DNA from: Phlegmacium glaucopus
Lineage: Eukaryota > Basidiomycota > Agaricomycetes > Agaricales > Cortinariaceae
Assembly (NCBI GenBank): GCA_015039465.1
Contig: MU130491.1
Location: forward strand, 107,852 to 171,851
DNA length: 64,000 nt
Direction: 5' to 3'
Position numbers and translations under genes: made by a program. Positions 43,581 to 54,614 of the stretch are shown here, one piece after another (positions within the stretch are counted from its first letter, which is position 1; each line of letters starts with the position of its first letter). The notes beneath the pieces are model-generated. The model searched no databases, was not told the DNA's origin, and was given only the letters and a program-made list of their open reading frames with translations.

Positions 43581-46348
43581 TTGGCTGGACCATCCCCAAG
43601 TGACAAACCTACAAGCAAAATGGCAAACTTCAGCCACTCTATGCCACTCGAGAATCCTTACGTCTTTGTCGATCCTTTCCGACCTTCGCTAAACTTTAGT
43701 CTCAATAATGTCATCACTACTAGACGCCAAGAAGCAGAAACAACTATCGACAATATACCACTTCCAACACCCAACATTCTGTCTCAACGATACAGATACA
43801 TGCAGGCTTCTGGTTCTGTTATTTCAAAATCAAGGAGAGAATCGAGTTCATTTTACTACATCCCTTCTGCGCCGCCGACTGTCCCGGAAAAGCCACGTTC
43901 ACAACCTGCAAGCAGTAGTCGAAATACGTTCGGGATAGAGGCGACTGGCGCCCGTAATGATAGAAGCCATGATAGAAGCCTTTCTCCTCCATCTACTATG
44001 CTCTCACCCAGGCCCCGCGTTTCGACAAGTTTTTCTCCCCCTCGATCTGACAGCGAATCACTCCCGTTTGGGATAGAGGCGACTGGCGCCCGTAATGATA
44101 GAAGCTGTGATAGAAGCCTTTCTCCTCCATCTACTTTGCTCTCACCCAGGCCTCGCGTTTCGACAAGTTGTTCTCCCCCCCCACATCCCATACTATCACC
44201 CAGACCTTGCGATTCGACAAGCTGTTCTCCCCCTCGATCTGACAGGGAATCACATCCTATCACGCTTCCTTACGAATCAGCCGACCGAAATTCTCAATTA
44301 CACGAGGCCGCTAATATCGGTGGATCCACAAATCCTAACGTCTATTCTCATATGTTTCCTATCTTTAGAAGTGGTGCAGTTCGGAGCCAGGAAAGTCATC
44401 GTAGAAATAAACGCAAATCTCGCGCTGAGGCCAAGAGCTCGAGAGATCCCGAAATCACTCTCGAAAATAGACGCTCCTCCCCAGTTTATATCCCGCCAAC
44501 TTCCAGTAATGCCATTTCATATTACAAACCACCTACTCGAAGTTCCGAAGTCGCTCTTCCCTCGTCTTCACGTTACATTGCCAGTTATGACCTTACTTCT
44601 GCTATCAAACACGAATATCCAATACCATCCACCCACCCCGCGTCACAACCCCCACTAATACATCATCCCTCACCCAACCTAGCGATATACATCCTCGCCT
44701 TTCTGTTGGACACTCTACCACGTCAAATCTATCTTCATCTCATGCTCCGCCTCCCCCACCTTTATTTCACTCATGTCATCCGTATATTCGAAGATGCCGA
44801 AATGAGTATGCCCGAAATCAAACAAATGGCTTTAGAAGCTAGTAGTTATTTGAAGGGTCCGACTACGGACATATCAAAAGCATTATACTTCAAACAAGGT
44901 TCCTCAAACCCTCGATATGATAATCTTTCAAGCTCCTGGGGAGCTTTCATCGATTCATTAATTAAGGAATGGAAGACATTGAATATTATTTCGGTTCTAC
45001 TTCTTTCGTAAGTCTTCTTTCTCCAATTTTCAAGTGATGACGTTCGGGCAAAGAGTTTCTCTTTTTTTTTGATGACAATTTTCTCATTTCCCCTTTGTTT
45101 TTTTAGAGCCATCTTGACGATTTTGCAGATCCAAAGTGCAGCGAACGATCCTGTGACAAGATATACGGCCCTTTTGTCCATGATTTGTGCACTCATGAGT
45201 CTCCTTTATGGTTGTATCTATATTATTCGTTTCGGCACAATGCGATCGACTTGTAAAGCCGCGGAATTCGCTCATGTATGTTGTTGCTTCCTAAGATTGA
45301 TTACAGTAGTCCGAATCTTATTATTTTTTCCCTTAGGAAGCACAGAAGACAACCACAGGCATATTTTGGAACGTCTGGGTGCTTCTAGCCATGCCAGCAA
45401 TATGGCTTGCATGGTAAGCCGTTTTGTTTTATCTTTAGGACAATTTCTTCAACCCTTACACCTATGACGATAGGTCAATGATTTTCTTCGTGGTCGCCAT
45501 CATGGCCTTCGTCTGGAGAACTGGAACAATAGATGATGTAAATCAGACACCAATAACCTCCCACGATGCGTTGGCTCCTCGTATCATCTTGACCATTGTC
45601 TTGTCTCTAGGGCTCGTATATCTCATACTCATCGCTGGCACCTTCCGAAGATATGGAACTATGATGGATAGAGCCTGGCGAAACCATGTTCTCGCATGGG
45701 TGCATGGGAGTTTTGTTAATCACGGTCATACGCATATCGATCCGAGTCGTCACAGTTACCAAGAATCCCTTCCACCAAGTTCTAAACCTCCGTTCCCAAT
45801 GTCATCTCCCATCCATTCTTCCCCTCAGGATCATCCTGGAAATGTTTTGCCTCCGACTCCACCAGTGGTCGTTTCTCCTGATCAGGAAAAACCAAGAGGT
45901 CGGTCTACCTCAATCAAGCCTCTCGGCGCCTTTGTCTCCGATGAGAACCCACATCACCGCCCACCAGCATCTCAGAAGCGAATGACCAAACCAACGAAAA
46001 TATTCGGCCTAGTTGCTGATGATTATCCAGCCAATGTGATTCCTTCCAAAGAAACACTAGCCTCTTGTCAAATGACGATAGATGATTGGGAACAACTATC
46101 CTCAGTACGTTACCGAGTACCCTTTGATTAAATCTTTACCAAACCTTTCACAGCAACTCCGTTCTTCCCAGAACCCTAACCAAATATCGACTATACACAG
46201 CATACTCCAACGATGGAATCAAACCTTTTTCAAAGAACGTGGAGCTCATATCGCATTATGTGAAGAGTTTGGTGTACCCGGGCTCAAACACGCGATATAT
46301 CATTTCCCTTGGAAGTTCGAATTGCCGCCGATTGACAAAGATCCATAG
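43581..46348 (+). CDS. DUF6535-like multi-pass membrane protein
   Basis: Function unknown; the family is largely restricted to Agaricomycetes. The start MAGPSPSDKPTSKMANFSH is the first ATG of the open exon; MANFSH (43620) is an alternative. The N-terminal 350 residues are Ser/Pro-rich and include a duplicated 46-residue unit. The conserved core follows: SSSWGAFIDSLIKEWKTLNI, a hydrophobic stretch, ILQIQSAANDPVTRYTALLS, IYIIRFGTMRSTCKAAEFAH, then after an intron EAQKTTTGIFWNVWVLLAMP and AIWLAWSMIFFVVAIMAFVW, and finally LTIVLSLGLVYLILIAGTFR. Four membrane segments are predicted by eye. A cytosolic Pro-rich tail ends at 46348 after one more intron. Introns have clean GT-AG borders and the gene appears intact. 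Confidence 0.75.
43929..44255 (+). repeat. In-frame 138-bp tandem duplication inside the DUF6535-like gene
   Basis: The unit FGIEATGARNDRSHDRSLSP ... SDSESLP (46 residues, 43929-44066) is repeated from 44067 with few changes. A partial third unit (ILSPRPCDSTSCSPPRSDRE) follows to about 44255. The period is a multiple of three. Confidence 0.85.
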
Positions 46349-46671
46349 AATTTATATTCCGCCGAAACCTTGACTGGATCTGATATCCCTCTATCCGCTG
46401 CACTAGTGATGCAGCGGGGCTTTGAAAGCTATCGCTTTTTCGAGCCGTTTGGATGTTGCTACCCAATATCCCAGATCGACCGTAGTCAGCTCTTGTAGGC
46501 TACGTGTATAACTTATCTCTCCTTATGGATCGATCCAATTATTCTGTAGCATAGTAAAATTGACGAATTGCATTTCAAGACCGTTCAGATACATCGTTAT
46601 CTCAGATACATTATTACAACAAACTAGAGCGGTTACAGTTACATGGATGATTTCCTTAGTTCTTGTTTCAA
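46349..46671. other. Convergent 3' region between the DUF6535-like and tyrosinase genes
   Basis: Short 3' intergenic segment between two stops on opposite strands. A possible stem (AGTGATGCAGCGGG paired with CCGCTGCACTA) lies near 46392-46418. No gene. Confidence 0.5.
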
Positions 46672-48874
46672 TTAGGCGTGTCGGCTGCCTCCGGTCCGAC
46701 CGTATGTGATTTGGTTGTGGCGATGAGCATGTCCCGGAACAGGGAATATAGAGCCTGGGGGGTAACTCAAGGCAGTAGCGATCACAGTGACTTCGAGGGA
46801 CTCAAGTTGAACCACATCTCCGTTCGACTGATAAAATAGATGAGCGCCAACACAACATAGAAAAGAAATAAACAAAAAATACCTTTTGCACCCTCCAATG
46901 CAAAGATTTGATCAAATACGGTTCAATAACATCTGGCTCAAAAGTTCCCAATCTCGAATATTGAGCAATAGCGTGATTCAAGTGAACAAATCCTTCCTGA
47001 ACGACATCTTGCTGGTTACGGCAGTTGCCGCATTGTGCAGCGGCACTATTGACAAACGCATGGGTAGCTCCAACATAATTGGGGCTGATACGCCATTCAT
47101 AGGGGTTCTCGGGGACTGTACCGAGGAAAAAAAGGACAGAGAAGCTTGACCCGAGTTCATACTTCTTGAATTCGATACGAGCGGTCCAATCCCATAAGCC
47201 ACGGTTAGGAGGCGCAAGAGGCTGTCCATGTCCATAACCAATCGGATGAGCGATAGAATGGTGAACGTGAATATGAGCGTGCCCCTGGGAGTGATCGGTG
47301 ACTTGAGTTGATAAAACGTGCTGCTGTGGGGCTGGAGCATGGTGGCTGACCGAAGGCGCCGGTATACCTCTGGACTTATCTGCAACACTAACAGCCGCTG
47401 GCACAGACGCTGGCGGTACAGCCGCAAATGCACCGAAAATGGGAGATCCGTAGAGCTGGTTGACGAGATTACCGATCGCGGTCTTAACTGCGTCGGGGTT
47501 TCCCATGTCGAGGCCATTGAAGTCAGGATAGGTATACCCAAGCTTGCTCGTATCTGTAACGGCAGCCGAAGCCCAGAAAGAAGTCTGATCATCCCAGAAC
47601 GGTGTTAATGCTGAGACAGGAGGGTATCAATAACTATTTCGCGTGTCAAAAGTTAACCGAATAAACCATACCAGTAGACTGATCGACGGTAACTCCGGGG
47701 GGAATGGTGAAACTTCCGTCTTCAGAGTCCCCTGCACTGACCCACACGGTTGGATTCAAAGCGGACCACAAGGACAACATTCTATCGACGTTGGCGTGGT
47801 GTAAGAAAAAGATTGGATCGAAACCTGATTGATGATAGGAATAAGAATCAGGAAGATTGTCGAGGGCGAGCACACTCACCGGCGACGGAGGGGTCAGCCA
47901 TCTGACCATTGCCGCCTACATCAACGTGAATGCCGTCATGAATAGCTTCCACACTGTTACTGGTACTTCCACCATCACCCACAGTATGGTTGCTGAACGC
48001 TGGCCAAGTGTGGACTCTAGTCAACATATTGTACGTGCTCGACGTGATATTGGTCTGCGCCGAAGCCAGGACACTTGATGGGGGAGTCTTTCAGACAGCA
48101 TTCGACGCGGGAATGGTATACAGACGTACTTTCTGAGCATGTTAACATCGTCGGTAGCATCGGGATCAAGGCTGGTCGGTTGCCTGAGTGTGGTCTGCCA
48201 GCCGCTGTAAGGATCCGGGAAGGATGGATCAATAGGATGAAATTTGTAGTGGTACAGCGGATTGTCGACTTTGATGTGTTTACCATCGTGTCCGGTGATG
48301 GTAACTTGCTTTAACGCGATAACCTCGTCAGGAGGGGTGGAGTTCCTTGCCCAATCCCAGAAAGGCTGGCGAAGATTATTGGCGGCTTGCTGCCAGCTCT
48401 CTTTATCCACTGTGTATGTGGCAGCGATTTCTTTGGCTCGCTGTTGCAAAATTTGCTAATAGAGTAATTTTTTCATTAAACGTAAGGGCATGGTTGAAAA
48501 CGGATGTAGAACAAACCTCGTAAAGCATGACATAGGGTCGGTGCCAGGTCGGGAAAAGGACTGAGCCATGGGTACAGTATCCTCCCCATGGGCCGTCTGG
48601 GTTGCCTGTAGCGCCGTCCCACACGATATAAGGAAGACCATGGATTCCGGCAACCTGGAAGAAGGTCTGGATGTTACTCTGAGATTGCTTCGTTTGCATA
48701 ACCACTGGAAAAGATAAATTTCAGACCAACGAATATCTGTGACGCTTTGATCTGGAGAAACTTACGGAGAGCTTGAATGTATAGGGAGAAGAGCTTCTCA
48801 TCCTTGACAAGGTCGTTGATTTCAAGGCGGTTGGGAGAGCCGCCACCAGCACCAGTAATGACAAAACGTGACAT
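46672..48874 (-). CDS. Tyrosinase (polyphenol oxidase), mushroom type
   Basis: A type-3 copper enzyme that hydroxylates monophenols and oxidises catechols to quinones, feeding melanin synthesis. The start is [20 protein letters not shown] at 48874. The CuA site comprises [13 protein letters not shown], then [21 protein letters not shown], giving three His ligands. The CTH motif matches the Cys-His thioether of mushroom tyrosinases. CuB is GIHVDVGG and [19 protein letters not shown], again with the full ligand set. The C-terminal domain contains a His-rich linker ([23 protein letters not shown] region), then [20 protein letters not shown] and a final exon ending GGSRHA. At least six exons; roughly 600 residues, as expected for a latent enzyme with a C-terminal cap. 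No signal peptide is seen, so it is probably cytosolic. Apparently intact. Confidence 0.95.
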
Positions 48875-48953
48875 TCTTTGTTTAGTGAGGACGAAAAGTT
48901 GTAGGCAAGAGTGGGGAATCCTCTTAGGGTACAGATGAGTAGCGCTACGCTCC

Positions 48954-48961
48954 TTTTTATA
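48954..48961 (-). promoter_or_regulatory. TATA box of the tyrosinase gene
   Basis: TATAAAAA on the minus strand lies 80 bp upstream of the tyrosinase start codon, a suitable distance for a short 5' UTR. Confidence 0.6.
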
Positions 48962-50056
48962 TTGTCGTCACCGCCCCGGAATTTCAGGAGATATAGTAAC
49001 GCAGACGTTACTTATCTATTTGCGGTTCGCAGCAATCAGAGCAAACCGATGAGGCGGACCGCACAATAGACTCATACCTCTGTCGGAACCCGTATTTTGC
49101 CGACCAACGTCACTGTTGACGTGGCGGGGACCTTGACAAGGCCAAATGAAAGAATAAGATGTGTTGCGGCATGGTCATGGGTGACATTTTACGGCAAACT
49201 CCTACGCCTCAGAATCGAAGAAATGAGTGAAGCATTCTCCCCACAATTCTATGGGCGTTGGAACCTGGGGTCGCCAGTAATCGAAGACTGGAGTAAGCAT
49301 CTTTTGGGGTAATCCAAAATCAAGAGATGCATCTATTAGGTTCACTAGTAACCGATGACCGAGGCAAGAGTGGCTGCAGGAATGAACTCGGTAGTCGAAT
49401 GCAGAGGCGTTGATCACGGACTTCGAAGTCGAAGTTCTCCTAAAGTTAGAGCGTCGATACCCTAGATCCCAACCGGGGAAATCGATCATCAATTTATTGT
49501 GTCCAAAAGTGATCTATAAAAAGGAGAGAGCGGCCAGGTCACAACGCTTAAGTTATACTGTATGAGAAAAAAATTCCCAAACACTGGGCCTCAAATTTGC
49601 CTAAAATAGGGAGAATGCACAGGTGCCAGGTACTTCTGTAAGAGGGTGGGAGTTAAAGACTTACAAAGTCCGAATTACATAGGCCTAGATCAAGAGCGAC
49701 CAAGATTGACATGACACCTGTTCTCAGCGCAAGCTTGTGCAAGTCGGCGTCAAGGAGGAAGAACGACTAAATAGTAACGAATGTCACAATTCACATCACG
49801 TGTATCATCTGACCACAGGTGAATCACCAGAATCGATTTTGGATCTTATTGAATTTTCTGAAAACCACATAGAACAAGTTATTTTCAAGAACCAACTTGA
49901 ATGCGGAGAGCGCTGAGGAATGATTCCGACGGCGCATCAGTCAAGGCCCTGGCAGCGACTCCGTCAGAGCTCCAATAGGGTTGAATAGTCAGTTAATCTC
50001 TTGGAAGCCAGGGACGCATTTCAATGCGGGAAACTCTCGTTTTCAGGGCAGTCAAC
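48962..50056. other. Intergenic region upstream of the tyrosinase gene
   Basis: No convincing gene. A 96-codon minus-strand frame (49492-49202) has no recognisable motif and no clear splice partners. Confidence 0.45.
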
Positions 50057-50568
50057 ATGTCCAAGTTACTTGCAAAATGGCCTTGGCGGACTTTCCCATT
50101 CAATGGTATGTCCACCCCCCGCAGACCTGGAAGTGCATATCATCTGATTATCCTGCTGAACCATTCTATTAGATGGTTTGAGATCTTGATGATGAGAAAT
50201 ATGCTTGTGGCGACATTCCCATCGTCTTCACTGCTTGGAAGACTGATTTTTATGTTGCTTTGGAGTATAGGACGAAGTTAAGATAATGGTTAGATGAAGA
50301 GAGGAGGAGCGTAGGTTTCTATATTCTTAAGGGCAAGACCAAAAGCTCTGAAGTCTCTCGTCTGTCTGATCAAGAGATTGGCTACGTCCCGTTCTTCGTC
50401 GTTTTCGTTTCTACGGCTCCAAAAAGCCGTTGGCGCGCTCTCTTCATTCACCCATCATTGTACCTCCCGGTCTTACAGAGACATTCCCAACCTCGTGCGG
50501 TTCGCTCGATTGTTCAGACACTGACTGCGGATTCTTGCCTGTCGTTCGATGATGACGAGTGGGACTAG
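50057..50568 (+). pseudogene. Unidentified short gene with a single in-frame stop
   Basis: The start MSKLLAKWPWRTFPFN is followed by a GTATGT...GAG intron that restores the frame to DLDDEKYACGDIPIVFTAWK and YVALEYRTKLR. An in-frame TAA comes next, and then the same frame continues WLDEERRSVGFYILKGKTKS, PFFVVFVSTAPKSRWRALFI and a DDDEWD end with stop TAG at 50566-50568. The continued coding character beyond the TAA suggests recent inactivation or an unseen intron. The family was not recognised. Sequence 50569-51132 after it has only short open frames. Confidence 0.45.
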
Positions 50569-51132
50569 TCTAATCAGAAAAGTCAAACTGCCCATAGCAA
50601 TGTTTGGATGTACTCATTCAAAGGACCATACAGTTGCAAGAAACTAAGCGTGTTCCAGACATGCCAGGAATTTTGCACTGCTCAAAGGACGAGGTTTGGT
50701 GTTTATACATGTCCGATTACACCCAATTGATGACCGCTTTCAGACAAAGGACTAGAAGTCTCACAAGACGGTTTGCGAGGCGCCGTCGACATCCATATGA
50801 CCACCTCTTATTGACGTCTATTGCACGTTTCTATCTAATGATTGACGTTTGTGCACCACAGTTTTTTGCTGTGGTGTAAACTTATGATAAAAGGATCATA
50901 TGTTATCAGTGAGCTGATTTTAACTTGTTCAGCGAACACTCCTTTGAACAAACCTAGGTGAACTTGTTGGTATCTACCACTCGGGAAGTGCCGACGACAT
51001 GTATCCATACCCAGCCCACCCTTTTTACACTTTTTTTTTGACGACTTTCTCCCCAACTTCTCCCACTACCCACTATCTTCAAGTTGAATTAAACACGCTC
51101 CCCCTTAACTGCTCTATACTTTCGAATTCGCG

Positions 51133-53070
51133 ATGGAATCAGACATCAAACAAAATCCCAGGTAAGGCCGTTGAGCAGGGCATTTTTTAACCAATCAACC
51201 GATAGTCTACCATATATAGCAATGACAACGAAGTTACACAACGCCGTTGTAACAACTGTTTAGCTCAAGGAAGAAACCTCGTCATCTGCATTGATGGTAC
51301 TTCGAACCAATTTGGACAACGTGTGAGCTTTCGATTTATCGTGGCTATGATTATGATACTGACTCTGAGTTTAAACCAGAACACGAATGTTATCGAGCTA
51401 TATAACCGACTTTTGAAGAATAAGGATCAATTGACCTATTATGACAGTGGAATTGGAACATACGCCGCCCCTTCGTCGAAATCATGGAATCACTGGAAAC
51501 AGGTTATATACAACAAGATCGATGTGGCAATCGCTTGGTACGATGAAGTTGTTCCCCTTACGAAATAAGTTCGACTTACAATCTTTGGATAGGAACTTTG
51601 ACGAAATCGTCATTAATGCATATGGATGGCTGGCCCAAAACTATCAACCGAACGATCGAATTTTCCTGTTTGGTAAGACTACTGTAGTTCAATAACATCA
51701 GATTCATCATTCCAAATCTTATTAGGTTTCTCTCGAGGTGCATATCAAGTTCGCACCCTCGCCGGAATGATCGACAAGGTGAGATTTGGCGTTAACATCC
51801 TACATCGTTGTCTGGACTGCGTTCATCTTAGGTTGGACTTATTCATAAAGGCTATGAAAGGCAAATTCCATTGTAAGCATCTGGTGTCATCTCTAGTTGA
51901 ATCCTAGCTTCAATTATATGGTAGTGCCTATGAAATTTATGCCGATGACCACAGCGATGAGGCATTGCCTTCTCTACGAAATAAAAACATGGACGCCAAA
52001 CCATGGCGGAAATTTGCGAAGTTCTTCCGCTACGCGGTGGGCCAACAATCCGAGCCAGAGTCTCCAGCGCCTAACAGGGCAAAGCGGTTCAAGGATACGT
52101 TCTCGAGAAATATTCAAGTACATTTTGTTGGCGCCTGGTACGTGATGTGCTTCTCGTGGACTCAAATCTGTAATGTATTATGGAGCAAATAGGGACACAG
52201 TTTCATCAGTCGGCATCGTCAGAGGCAAGAATCTTCCTGGTACGACTTCGGCAGATCATATCTGTTTCTTTCGGCATGCTCTTGCGCTGGACGAATGCCG
52301 TGTCAAGTTTCTTCCTGAATACACCTATGGAGGAGTAGCCGCTAAGCAGGTCAAGACCGCCACGATGGAAGGACTCGAACCAATGCCGCGCATAAAAGAG
52401 ACATGGTTCGCAGGAACACATTCTGATATGTGAGTCGTCATACAATTTGTCCAAGTTATTGCTCGATTCAATCTAAGCAGAGGCGGAGGAAACATCCTGA
52501 ATCCAAACTTGAATCGTTGTGGCGCTCCGTTGCTCTGGATGTCCTACGAAGCTATATCAGCTGGGCTATTGATGGAGCTTTCAAATCTGGAATGGAAATG
52601 GGACCAGTTGGGCGATGTGCATGAATCGTTAACAGGTTTCTGGAAAATTGCCGAGTTCTTGCCGATTACACGTCTAACATATGAAGATACGGCATCTACG
52701 ACTTGGCAGTAAGCAATTTTGTCGCGCCTTGGTGATCGTGCGTTTAACTGTTCAAGTCAGCTGGCATCTTGGAAAGAGCCGTGAAATACAGACTGGGCAG
52801 AAGATACATGCCTCCGTTGCATTCTCCCCTTCGACCTACCGCCCAAAGGCCATTCTCCCACTGGATAAATGTTCGAAGGAGTGGGGAAGTCTCATCAAGT
52901 TCAAAGGCAAAACTCAAGTCGACTATCCTGAAGAGTGGAAAGATTGGTTGGAAACGGATGCATTAGATCTGTCCATTGCAGATGCACTGTTTTCTACGTT
53001 AGAGCGATCTGACATTAAGAATAACGTGGAGCGACAAGTTGATATTCTCGTACCACTTCGGATGACATGA
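51133..53070 (+). CDS. DUF2235 (Tle1-like) alpha/beta-hydrolase domain protein
   Basis: DUF2235 proteins share the fold of bacterial Tle1 phospholipase effectors; fungal members are uncharacterised. The start is MESDIKQNP (51133), joined by a GTAAGG intron to NDNEVTQRRCNNCLAQGRN and the N-terminal strand motif VICIDGTSNQFG. Next come NTNVIELYNRLLKNKDQLTY and YDSGIGTYAAPS. The nucleophile motif GFSRGAYQ (GxSxG) is interrupted by an intron after the first Gly near 51676-51726. Later exons give GLIHKGYERQIP, FAYELYADDHSDEALPSL, NIQVHFVGAWDTVSSVG and WFAGTHSD joining to IGGGN. The final region is GQKIHASVAFSPSTYRPKA to stop at 53070. Exons join in frame by eye, so it is probably intact. A truncated near-identical copy is at 60144. 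Confidence 0.85.
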
Positions 53071-53396
53071 TTGATCGATTGTCTCACTGGCTGCAAGACA
53101 GTCTTTGCGTTGCGACTGACAGTGCTAGTACTAAACGGAAAAGGCATGAACGGGTGTTATTCCATTAATTAATTTTACGGCTACGCTAAGGGTGCTGCAT
53201 AAGCTAGTTGGGTGGAAACACACGAAGTGTGTTCCGGACCCGAAATGACTCCAACGACGTGAGAAAAAGGGGGGTTCGATATGAGACGCGTTACCCAGGT
53301 TGCTAGGAGTGAGCGACGCATCAGATGAGTATCGATTCCCATAGTCGTAGGAGTGAAGGATAGGCGTACCTCGAAATGATAAAAATTCTGCTGTGG
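53071..53396. other. Short gap between the DUF2235 gene and the tyrosine recombinase ORF
   Basis: It contains a hairpin GGAAACACAC/GTGTGTTCC near 53213-53234 and probably the 3' terminal sequence of the DIRS-like element. No split direct or inverted terminal repeat was recognised by eye. Confidence 0.4.
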
Positions 53397-54557
53397 TTAT
53401 CGGACACGGGGCACGATGTATCGCGAGAATGTCTCATGCACTTGAGGCACAGCCTGCATGTATGGTGCCAAGACCTGTGCATGTTTAGTAAGATACAGGA
53501 GGAAAGCGTCACTGGCCCATCTCCCTTTGGCCTTCATAACGTCAAAGGGGATGCCTCGCAAGAGATATTCGAGGGTGGCTCCAATGCGAATTCCATGACC
53601 TTGCAAAGGTTCTAGACCGGCTGCTCGGGCTGCAACGGCTACCCTTTCGATAAACTTGTTCTTGGTGAGGGGTCGGTAACCGTTCTTGTGCCTGTATGCA
53701 AATAGATGGTTGTCATGGGGAGGGGCATTGAGCTGTTTGTGGTGATCGAGGGCAGCGACGGGGTCAGTCTCTCCGTCCTGCTTTGCCCAGTACACATCTT
53801 CGCCTTGAAGGCTGGTCTTGGTCCTCGGGAGGTGCAAGACAGTGATTGCGTTTCCATGCCGATCTTCGCTAGCACTTAAGTTTGATGGGGTGATGTGAAT
53901 GGTGGGATCGAAGGCGTCCAGGCGACGAACTGTGAACTCACCTAAGCGAGCAGCCGCGTAAAAACAAGTCGTCAAACAGGCAAAGACGGCGGCGTCAAGG
54001 GGTGTGTCTAGACTTAGCTTATGTTTGATTGCACTGATGAAATCTATGGTGTAGGGACGACACTTTTTTCTTTTGGAGTCTGGTGGGGCGAGTTTTTCGA
54101 CTGCCTTTAGCATGGTGCTAAGCTCGTCTTCGTTTGTAGACCAGGGTATTCCATATAGGATGTGCCATGCTCGAATTCCATGAACATAGTTGTGGAGGGT
54201 TTTGTTGGAGTAAGTGCCGGCCAGGCTTGCGAGGAAAGAGGAAATGAGGAGTGGGCTGGTGGGGGTGCGCTGCGCCTCCGGGAGGTTCTTAGAATCACAA
54301 TAAACATGGAAGGCCAGCAAACCTGATCCATAAACTTCTCGCGTGGACTCGGACCATGCGCATCCTAAGACTGCTTGTATTCTGTCTAGATCTTGATCGG
54401 ATAGGTTTACTGGTTGGCCTGAAGCGTCGATCGCTTCGCGAGACTGTACTGGCTTCCATTTGTGGAGTCTATCTCGTGCCAAACAATGAGGGCGACTATT
54501 AGAAGGCCGCGGGGTGAGACGAGCAGGGTACGGGGCTGGTCTAGTAATAACTTTCAA
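53397..54557 (-). CDS. Tyrosine recombinase of the DIRS-like element
   Basis: It joins circular cDNA to the genome by site-specific recombination. This is a single open exon of 386 codons from MKVITRPAPYPARL. The N-terminal part has LGCAWSESTREVYGSGLLAF and ISSFLASLAGTYSNKTLHNY, the core-binding helices. The catalytic domain shows the box I Arg in YAAARLGEF, H-x-x-R in GHGIRIGATLEYLLRGIPFD, and KGRWASDAFLLYLTKHAQ with the Tyr nucleophile candidate. The expected Arg, His, Arg and Tyr set is therefore visible. The ORF lies in the same frame as the RNase H ORF upstream, separated by one stop and a 57-nt gap with intron-like GTAAGT...GATAG borders. It appears intact. Confidence 0.85.
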   Translation of the reverse strand: MKVITRPAPYPARLTPRPSNSRPHCLARDRLHKWKPVQSREAIDASGQPVNLSDQDLDRIQAVLGCAWSESTREVYGSGLLAFHVYCDSKNLPEAQRTPTSPLLISSFLASLAGTYSNKTLHNYVHGIRAWHILYGIPWSTNEDELSTMLKAVEKLAPPDSKRKKCRPYTIDFISAIKHKLSLDTPLDAAVFACLTTCFYAAARLGEFTVRRLDAFDPTIHITPSNLSASEDRHGNAITVLHLPRTKTSLQGEDVYWAKQDGETDPVAALDHHKQLNAPPHDNHLFAYRHKNGYRPLTKNKFIERVAVAARAAGLEPLQGHGIRIGATLEYLLRGIPFDVMKAKGRWASDAFLLYLTKHAQVLAPYMQAVPQVHETFSRYIVPRVR

Positions 54558-54614
54558 GGCTATCGGAAATAAGCAAAAAGGGGTGTTGGACCAGCAGGTG
54601 ATAACTTACGGTTT

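Noticed and set aside
49202..49492. Minus-strand 96-codon ORF upstream of the tyrosinase gene
   Set aside because: No recognisable motif, no plausible exon continuation and no support from neighbouring features.
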